A stretch of DNA of 12,320 nt from Methylococcus sp. UBA6136 (GTDB lineage Bacteria; Pseudomonadota; Gammaproteobacteria; Methylococcales; Methylococcaceae): assembly GCA_002423305.1 (NCBI GenBank), contig DIVI01000219.1:1-12320 (forward strand), given 5' to 3'. The notes beneath the pieces were generated by a model. The model was not told the DNA's origin. It made no database searches and saw only the letters and a program-made list of their open reading frames with translations. Made by a program: the position numbers and the translations under genes. Shown piece after piece: positions 7,476-12,320 of the stretch. How positions within the stretch are numbered: position 1 is the stretch's first letter; every line of letters begins with the position of its first letter.

Positions 7476-7484
7476 TTTATAGCA
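7476..7484 (-). promoter_or_regulatory. Probable glyA promoter, extended -10 type
   Basis: On the minus strand TGCTATAAA gives a TG dinucleotide one base before TATAAA, the extended -10 arrangement that can work without a good -35 box. No convincing -35 hexamer stands 16-18 bases upstream. The predicted start near 7469 gives a leader of about 70 bases containing a run of six C and a GC-rich stretch. I see no glycine riboswitch and no clear PurR site in it. This would be the main promoter of the glyA-nrdR-rib-nusB-thiL-pgpA run. Confidence 0.55.
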
Positions 7485-7509
7485 GAAAAGCCGTGGGCTT
7501 ACATCGATT

Positions 7510-7542
7510 TGAGGGCACTGCCCGGGGCAGAACGAGCCCTCA
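7510..7542 (-). terminator. Strong hairpin covering the glnD stop codon; no T-run
   Basis: TGAGGGC at the glnD stop pairs perfectly with GCCCTCA 19 bases on, and an inner stem CTGCC/GGCAG with a three-base loop stacks inside. The TGA itself is the first three bases of the outer stem. The downstream sequence in the glnD sense, AATCGATG, has no T-run, so this is not a standard intrinsic terminator. It may mark a mRNA 3' end formed by Rho termination and trimming, or protect the message against exonucleases. Confidence 0.5.
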
Positions 7543-10194
7543 GGAAGCCCCTACCAGACCAATGATGGTGTCCTTCAGTTCCTGCATTTCAGCGGCGTCA
7601 CTGAGGGGCTGATTGTTCTGGCCGGTAAGATAAAAAATATCCTCGGCCCGACTGCCGATGGTGGAAATGCGGGCATTGAACAACCGGGCGCTGCACAACG
7701 AAAAGGCCCGCCCCACTTTGGATAGCAGGCCCGGCCGGTCGGTCGCGATCAACTCCAGCACGGTATAGCGCTGCTGGGAATCCTCATGAAAATAAACCTG
7801 AGTCGGCACGCTGAAATGGCGAATCTGGCGGGACTCGCGGCGTTGCACCTTGAACGGCGCCTGGGCGCTTCCAGTCAGACACTCACGGAGCTTCACACAG
7901 ATCTGCACCTGCCGGAGAGGGTCCCGAATCGGTTCGCCGGTTTGCTCCAGCACATGATAGCTGTGCAGTACATGGCCCTCATGACCGGTAATGATCCGCG
8001 CATCGAAGACCGTCAGGTTAAGCTGATCCAGTACTGCCGTGGCGTAGGCGAAGATGAAATCCTGCTGGCGAGCATAGATAAACACCTCGGCACTGCCGCG
8101 CTGACTGACGGGCCTGAGCAGAATCAGCGGCAAATCATCGGGCTGCGCGTTGAGCAGCGCAATGGTGTGCCAAGCGGCCTCCTCGGGGAGATAACGGAGA
8201 AAATATTCGTCATTGAGCACCGTATTGAAGACGCGATCGATCATGGGATCGCTCACGCCCAGTTGCAGCAACAGGGCGCGACTTTCCGATTTCACCGCCT
8301 CGATTTTCTCGGCCTGCTCCAGCGGTTTGGCCAGTCCACGACGGAACACCCAGCGGGTCTGCAGATAAAGCTCGCGCAGCAGGGCATCCTTCCAGGAATT
8401 CCACAAACCGGGATTGGTAGCACGGATATCGGCCACCGTGAGCAGATAAAGATGATCCAACGTGGCCTGGTCACCCACGGCAGTGGCGAAGGCGTGAATC
8501 ACATCCGGGTCATTGATGTCCTTGCGCTGGGCCGTCAACGACATCAAGAGGTGATTTTGCACCAGCCAGCAGACCAGCCCCGTTTCGCGCGCGGTGATGC
8601 CGTGACGCTGGCAGAAATCCTGGGCGATGGTGGCGCCTATGGTCGAATGATCCCCCCCCGCGCCTTTGGCGATGTCGTGCATCAGGGCTGCCACGTAAAG
8701 CAGCTCCGGCCTGGCGATCAGCTCATACACCTCGTTAGTGAGGGGGTGATCGGGCCGATGTGCATCAAGGGCAAAACGCCGCAGATTGCGGATGACGAAA
8801 AGGGTGTGCTCGTCCACCGTATAGACGTGGAAAAGGTCGTACTGCATCCGCCCGACCACCCGGGCAAACGCCGGGATATAGGCCGCCAATACCCCGTAGC
8901 GATTCATCCGCCGAAGCTGGTGGGTCACCCCGATCGGCTGCCTGAGTATAGACATGAACAGCTGGCATGCCTGGGGATTATTTCGGAAGGCATCGTCGAT
9001 CAGATACAGGTGCTGACGAATCAGACGGATGGTCGAGGCGCGAATGCCCTTGAGCTCCGGATGGGTCTGCAGCAATAAAAAGATCTCGAAGATTGCCAGC
9101 GGGTGTTCCCGGAACACCTCGGGCTGCATGACTTCGATATAGCGATTGATGGACTGGAAGTTTTCATCGAGCGGCTCGATGACGAAATCTTCGTCACTAT
9201 TCAGCGCCACCTCCTTGAACAGCTGCATCAACAGTTCGTTCAGCCGCTCCAGCCCCATGACCGTGCGGTAATAAAGCTGCATGAACTGCTCGACCGCCTG
9301 GTTGACGTTCTGATCCTGCACCCCAAACTGCCGCGCCAGATCCTTCTGGTATTCGAACAGCAGCCGATCCTCGGCTCGATCGGTCATGGCATGCAGGGCA
9401 AAACGGATTTCCCAGAGAAAATCCCGCGCCTTGATCAGTTCGGCATACTCCGCCTCGGTGAGCCAACCTTCCCGCACCAGATTCAGTGAGCGCGTGTTGT
9501 AGTGACGCTTGATGATCCAGCTCATGCTCTGGATATCGCGCAATCCACCCGGACCCTCCTTGATGTTGGGCTCGAGGTTATAGGCCGTATCGTGATACTT
9601 CGCGTAACGGGCCGCCTGCTCGACCAGCTTGGCCTCGAAAAACTCGGCCGATGGCCAAAGATGCTGCGGACCCAGGGCTGACCAGAGACTGTCGTAAAGA
9701 GCGGCCGATCCGAGAATGAGCCGGGACTCCAGGAGGTTGGTCATGACCGTCTGGTCACCCCGCGCCTGCTCAACACAATCAGCCAGATCGCGGACACTCT
9801 GGGCCGGCTTCAGGCCGATATCCCAGAGAAAATTGAGGAACCCCGCCAGGCGATCATCAAGAGCGGGATCGGGCTTGGCCCCTGGCCCCTCATCGCGAAG
9901 GACGAGAATATCGATATCCGAATACGGATGCAGTTCCTGCCTTCCATACCCCCCCACAGCCACTAGGGCAAGATGATCGCTATCTTCGGCCAGAAACTGA
10001 TGCCAGGCCATCATCAGAATTTCATCCATGAAATCCGATCGCTTGCGGATCAATTCGGCCGCCGGCGTCCCCCCTCGAAAACGCTCGATCAACTGGGCCT
10101 GGTGCGCCCTGATGCAGTCACTGAAAACCTGATAGAGGTCAGCGGGGGCATACCCCCCCTGCTCAACCCAGTGTCTTAAGGTTTCCGTTTTCAA
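7540..10194 (-). CDS. glnD: Bifunctional uridylyltransferase/uridylyl-removing enzyme (PII signal)
   Basis: Primary nitrogen sensor: adds UMP to PII proteins (GlnB/GlnK) when glutamine is low and removes it when high. The product has 884 residues (E. coli 890) with all family domains in order. The nucleotidyltransferase motif GGYGRQELHPYSDIDILVL is at 81-99 with D93 and D95. A helical linker includes EPNIKEGPGGLRDIQ (208-222). The HD hydrolase domain has LMHDIAKGAGGDHS (504-517). Two ACT domains lie near 701-780 and 810-884, the second with TDRPGLLSKVG (818-828). The start codon is TTG, overlapping the end of map by 32 bases; AGGAAG lies nine bases upstream. The next in-frame Met is residue 56, which would shorten the conserved N-terminal part. 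Confidence 0.96.
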   Translation of the reverse strand: MKTETLRHWVEQGGYAPADLYQVFSDCIRAHQAQLIERFRGGTPAAELIRKRSDFMDEILMMAWHQFLAEDSDHLALVAVGGYGRQELHPYSDIDILVLRDEGPGAKPDPALDDRLAGFLNFLWDIGLKPAQSVRDLADCVEQARGDQTVMTNLLESRLILGSAALYDSLWSALGPQHLWPSAEFFEAKLVEQAARYAKYHDTAYNLEPNIKEGPGGLRDIQSMSWIIKRHYNTRSLNLVREGWLTEAEYAELIKARDFLWEIRFALHAMTDRAEDRLLFEYQKDLARQFGVQDQNVNQAVEQFMQLYYRTVMGLERLNELLMQLFKEVALNSDEDFVIEPLDENFQSINRYIEVMQPEVFREHPLAIFEIFLLLQTHPELKGIRASTIRLIRQHLYLIDDAFRNNPQACQLFMSILRQPIGVTHQLRRMNRYGVLAAYIPAFARVVGRMQYDLFHVYTVDEHTLFVIRNLRRFALDAHRPDHPLTNEVYELIARPELLYVAALMHDIAKGAGGDHSTIGATIAQDFCQRHGITARETGLVCWLVQNHLLMSLTAQRKDINDPDVIHAFATAVGDQATLDHLYLLTVADIRATNPGLWNSWKDALLRELYLQTRWVFRRGLAKPLEQAEKIEAVKSESRALLLQLGVSDPMIDRVFNTVLNDEYFLRYLPEEAAWHTIALLNAQPDDLPLILLRPVSQRGSAEVFIYARQQDFIFAYATAVLDQLNLTVFDARIITGHEGHVLHSYHVLEQTGEPIRDPLRQVQICVKLRECLTGSAQAPFKVQRRESRQIRHFSVPTQVYFHEDSQQRYTVLELIATDRPGLLSKVGRAFSLCSARLFNARISTIGSRAEDIFYLTGQNNQPLSDAAEMQELKDTIIGLVGAS

Positions 10195-10963
10195 TGGCTT
10201 CAGCTTCCTGTTTTCGCAGAGTCAATATTTCGTGACCGGTGTCCGTCACCAGAATGGTGTGCTCCCATTGCGCCGACAGGCTATGGTCCTTGGTGACCGC
10301 CGTCCAGCCGTCCGGCAGGATCTTCATGTGGCGCTTGCCCTGATTAATCATGGGCTCGATGGTAAAGATCATGCCCGCCTCCATGGTCATTCCCGTGCCC
10401 GCCTTGCCATAGTGCAGCACATGCGGCTCCTCGTGAAATTCCCGGCCAATGCCGTGACCACAGAACTCCTGAACCACCGAATACCCGTGGGATTCAGCAT
10501 GCTGCTGAATGGCCTGGCCAATATCGCCCAATTGTCGGCCGGGCCTCACCTGCTGGATGCCTAGGTAAAGCGCTTCCTGACAAACCCGGGCCAGACGACT
10601 TGCGCGGATGGGCACATCACCGACCAGGAACATCTGGCTGGTGTCGCCGTGATAGCCGTCCTTGATGACCGTGATATCGACATTGATGATATCGCCACTC
10701 TTGAGCTTCTTGGGGCCGGGAATACCGTGGCAAATGGTGTGATTGACCGAGGTACAGATCGATTTCGGAAATCCCTTGTAATTGAGCGGTGCGGGAATGA
10801 CCTTCTGCACATTGACCATGTAGTCGTGACAGATACGATCCAGTTCCTCCGTGGTCACACCGGGAATGACATAGGGCTCTATCATTTCGAGCACCTCCGC
10901 CGCCAGGCGGCCGGCAATCCGCATTTTCTCTATCTCATCGGGCGTCTTGATGCTGATGCTCAT
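10163..10963 (-). CDS. map: Type I methionine aminopeptidase
   Basis: Removes the initiator methionine from nascent proteins whose second residue is small. The product has 266 residues (E. coli 264), type Ia, without the insert of type II enzymes and without an N-terminal zinc extension. The dinuclear metal ligands are all present: D96 in NVDITVIKDG, D107 in GYHGDTSQMF, H170 in CGHGIGREFHEEP, E203 in FTIEPM and E234 in SAQWEHT; H79 of TICHGIPG is the substrate-side histidine. It is the first gene before glnD and diverges from rpsB, the same arrangement as in E. coli. The Shine-Dalgarno sequence is weak. Confidence 0.98.
   Translation of the reverse strand: MSISIKTPDEIEKMRIAGRLAAEVLEMIEPYVIPGVTTEELDRICHDYMVNVQKVIPAPLNYKGFPKSICTSVNHTICHGIPGPKKLKSGDIINVDITVIKDGYHGDTSQMFLVGDVPIRASRLARVCQEALYLGIQQVRPGRQLGDIGQAIQQHAESHGYSVVQEFCGHGIGREFHEEPHVLHYGKAGTGMTMEAGMIFTIEPMINQGKRHMKILPDGWTAVTKDHSLSAQWEHTILVTDTGHEILTLRKQEAEAIENGNLKTLG
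10192..10209 (-). promoter_or_regulatory. Ribosome binding site and TTG start of glnD
   Basis: AGGAAG (10204-10209) precedes the TTG codon (10192-10194) by nine bases. Both lie inside the last codons of map, so glnD translation is likely coupled to map. A CTG codon three codons upstream is a less likely alternative. Confidence 0.65.
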
Positions 10964-11034
10964 TGGCTGGTGTATGAAGGCGCGACATGAGCCTCGGGAG
11001 GGCGCGTGCGGCGGCGCCGGGTTGGGCGCATGGA

Positions 11035-11063
11035 TTGTTGAGGCAAGCGGTTCATGTTATAAA
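11035..11063 (+). promoter_or_regulatory. rpsB-tsf promoter
   Basis: TTGTTG (11035-11040), a 17-base spacer and TATAAA (11058-11063), with TG one base before the -10 box (11055-11056), give both normal spacing and an extended -10. GGCCTGC follows, a GC-rich discriminator typical of growth-rate and ppGpp controlled ribosomal promoters. Transcription should start near 11070. Confidence 0.75.
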
Positions 11064-11082
11064 GGCCTGCTTTTTTTAGCAA
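11056..11082 (-). promoter_or_regulatory. Weak candidate map-glnD promoter
   Basis: On the minus strand TTGCTA (11077-11082) precedes TATAAC (11056-11061) by only 15 bases. The -10 is a five-of-six match, but the spacing is short and the -35 matches at four positions. It overlaps the rpsB -10 box because TTATAA is its own complement. The rest of the map leader (10964-11055) shows no better promoter and no gene. Confidence 0.3.
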
Positions 11083-11186
11083 CCACACACACATATCGTC
11101 ACGTTCGGCAGGGTGCCCACCTTATCCTCGGATAAGGACGGTCTCCGGGCGGGATATGTGGAGGCTCAACCCTGAAGGAGAAATTA
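11071..11186 (+). promoter_or_regulatory. Structured rpsB leader, probable S2 autoregulatory element
   Basis: CACATATC (11090-11097) pairs over eight bases with GATATGTG (11153-11160), enclosing two smaller hairpins: GGCA/TGCC (11107-11117) and CCTTATC/GATAAGG with a CTCG tetraloop (11120-11137). The closing helix ends 14 bases before the Shine-Dalgarno sequence. In Gammaproteobacteria the rpsB leader is known to bind S2 and repress rpsB-tsf translation, and the E. coli t44 RNA family maps to this region. The structure is seen in the sequence; its identity with that element is inferred from position. Confidence 0.6.
11175..11180 (+). promoter_or_regulatory. Ribosome binding site of rpsB
   Basis: AAGGAG six bases before the ATG at 11187, the strongest Shine-Dalgarno sequence in the window, as expected for a highly expressed ribosomal protein. 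Confidence 0.88.
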
Positions 11187-11957
11187 ATGTCGAACGTCAC
11201 GATGCGTCAAATGCTGGAGGCCGGTGTTCACTTCGGTCACCAGACGCGTTACTGGAACCCCAAGATGGCACCGTTTATTTTTGGTGCCCGCAGCAACATC
11301 CACATCATCAATCTTGAAAAGACACTGCCTCTTTTCAATGGTGCCATGAATTATCTGGAGCAGGTCGCCGCCAAACGCGGCAAAGTCCTGTTCGTGGGCA
11401 CCAAGCGCACCACCCGCGCCGTGGTTCAGGAAGAAGCGCTGCGTTGCGGCATGCCCTTCGTCAATCACCGCTGGCTGGGCGGCATGCTCACCAACTTCAA
11501 AACCATCAAGCAGTCAGTCGCCCGCATGAAGGAACTCGAAGCCATGCGTGACGATGGTCGTCTGCAGCGCTTCAGCAAAAAGGAAGGCTTGGGCATGATG
11601 CGCGAACTGGACAAGCTGGTCAGCAGCATGGGTGGTATTCGCGACATGGATCGCATCCCCGATGCGCTGTTCGTCCTGGATGTCGGCTATGAACACAACG
11701 CCATCAGCGAAGCCCACAAGTTGGGAATTCCGGTGGTCGGCGTGGTTGACACCAACAATAACCCTGCCGGCATCGACTTCATCATCCCCGGCAACGACGA
11801 CTCCATTCGCGCCGTCCAGCTCTATGTACAGAGCGCGGCCACGTCCATCCTGCAGGGCAAGGCCAACAGCCTGACCGCTGCTGCTGCGACGGGCGAAGAC
11901 GAATTCGTCGAAATGGATGCCGTTGCGGTTGTCGCCGAGGTCGAAGCGGGAGCGTAA
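11187..11957 (+). CDS. rpsB: Small ribosomal subunit protein S2
   Basis: Binds late to the 30S subunit at the head-body junction and is needed for S1 attachment. The product has 256 residues (E. coli 241) and matches strongly: AGVHFGHQTRYWNPKM (12-27), FIFGARSNIHIINLEKT (30-46), VLFVGTKR (67-74), VNHRWLGGMLTNFKT (91-105), PDALFVLD (157-164), LGIPVVGVVDTNNNPAGID (178-196) and IPGNDDSIRAV (199-209). The tail after about 230 is acidic and alanine- and valine-rich, longer than in E. coli and probably disordered. It is followed by a hairpin and tsf, the usual operon partner. Confidence 0.99.
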   Translation: MSNVTMRQMLEAGVHFGHQTRYWNPKMAPFIFGARSNIHIINLEKTLPLFNGAMNYLEQVAAKRGKVLFVGTKRTTRAVVQEEALRCGMPFVNHRWLGGMLTNFKTIKQSVARMKELEAMRDDGRLQRFSKKEGLGMMRELDKLVSSMGGIRDMDRIPDALFVLDVGYEHNAISEAHKLGIPVVGVVDTNNNPAGIDFIIPGNDDSIRAVQLYVQSAATSILQGKANSLTAAAATGEDEFVEMDAVAVVAEVEAGA

Positions 11958-12000
11958 TGCTCCTGAAGCCGGGCCACTAATCCGCGTCAGGGATGAACGG

Positions 12001-12030
12001 AAAACGCCTCCAGCCCTGGGGGCGTTTTGT
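12001..12030 (+). terminator. Intrinsic terminator or attenuator between rpsB and tsf
   Basis: AAAACGCC (12001-12008) pairs with GGCGTTTT (12021-12028). One T-G pair and CCA/TGG extend the helix to 12 base pairs around a GCCC loop. The four T of the stem, followed by GTT, form a short T-run. The hairpin lies 43 bases after the rpsB stop and 60 bases before tsf. In E. coli a partial terminator between these genes lowers tsf relative to rpsB, and this probably does the same. The rest of the 133-base gap holds no gene and no clear tsf promoter. Confidence 0.75.
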
Positions 12031-12077
12031 TAGGCACGGACCGCCCAGATTTTTAAACATCACGAATCAAAACAGAC

Positions 12078-12083
12078 AGAGGA
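12078..12083 (+). promoter_or_regulatory. Ribosome binding site of tsf
   Basis: AGAGGA seven bases before the ATG at 12091, consistent with strong translation of EF-Ts. Confidence 0.7.
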
Positions 12084-12090
12084 TCACTTA

Positions 12091-12320
12091 ATGTCGAATA
12101 TTACGGCTGGAATGGTGAAGGAACTGCGTGAACGCACCGGTTCCGGGATGATGGAATGCAAGAAAGCGCTGACGGAAACCAACGGCGACCTCGAAGCGGC
12201 AGTCGAACTGATGCGCAAGGCAGGTCTCGCCAAGGCCGATAAAAAATCCGGCCGCACCGCCGCCGAAGGTTGTGTCTGCTGCAAGTCCAGCGCCGACGGC
12301 AAGCGCGCCGCCATCGTTGA
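12091..12320 (+). CDS. tsf: Elongation factor Ts, N-terminal part (cut by window end)
   Basis: EF-Ts recycles EF-Tu by displacing GDP. Only 76 complete codons are in the window. The N-terminal UBA-like domain is clear: VKELRERTGSGMMECKKAL (9-27) and NGDLEAAVELMRKAGLAKA (31-49), with KKSGRTAAEG (51-60) leading into the core. The TDFV motif that contacts EF-Tu lies beyond the end. Residues 61-64 read CVCC, where E. coli has no cysteine. It is the second gene of the rpsB operon. Confidence 0.98.
   Translation, partial: MSNITAGMVKELRERTGSGMMECKKALTETNGDLEAAVELMRKAGLAKADKKSGRTAAEGCVCCKSSADGKRAAIV

Noticed and set aside
7786..9078. 430-codon open frame on the plus strand
   Set aside because: It lies fully antisense to glnD, without a family signature or a ribosome binding site; it is a shadow of the codon bias of glnD.
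11062..11080. GGCCTGC followed by seven T as a terminator on the plus strand
   Set aside because: The only stem is the four-base palindrome GGCC, with no room for a loop, and the T-run lies just after the rpsB start site. It is better read as the initially transcribed sequence.
12084..12314. 76-codon minus-strand frame opposite tsf
   Set aside because: It is antisense to the clear EF-Ts coding sequence and has no recognisable domain.

Overview
The window is a housekeeping stretch of a GC-rich gammaproteobacterial chromosome. The support is gene content and order: map and glnD diverge from rpsB-tsf exactly as in Escherichia coli, and nrdR-ribD-ribE-ribB(A)-ribH-nusB-thiL-pgpA is a cluster typical of Gammaproteobacteria. 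The proteins resemble their E. coli counterparts closely from end to end. I cannot name the genus. I see no mobile element, phage gene, CRISPR array or defence system, and no evidence of a new multi-gene system.

Minus strand, right to left. map (methionine aminopeptidase) overlaps glnD (PII uridylyltransferase), which starts with TTG. A 140-base gap follows, with a strong hairpin covering the glnD stop codon and then an extended -10 promoter and a good ribosome binding site for glyA. From glyA on, the genes are tightly packed: glyA (serine hydroxymethyltransferase), nrdR (ribonucleotide reductase repressor), ribD, ribE, a ribBA-like gene with a degenerate second domain, ribH, nusB (antitermination factor), thiL (thiamine-phosphate kinase) and pgpA (phosphatidylglycerophosphatase A). 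Most junctions are 4- to 23-base overlaps or gaps under 45 bases. The exception is a 117-base gap with a hairpin before ribH. After pgpA comes a sigma70-type promoter and the 5' 32 bases of an initiator tRNA, cut by the window edge.

Plus strand, right end. A promoter with near-ideal spacing drives a structured leader and rpsB (ribosomal protein S2). A hairpin with a short T-run follows, then the start of tsf (EF-Ts), cut by the window end.

How the genes fit together: ribD, ribE, ribB and ribH supply four of the five enzyme activities of riboflavin synthesis. The first step, GTP cyclohydrolase II, appears to be missing here because the second domain of the ribBA-like protein has lost all three zinc-binding cysteines, so a separate ribA is expected elsewhere. 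glyA and thiL belong to one-carbon and thiamine metabolism. nrdR, nusB, map, rpsB and tsf serve dNTP control, transcription and translation. The points most worth a second look are the degenerate ribBA protein, the hairpin before ribH, the rpsB leader, and the TTG start of glnD.
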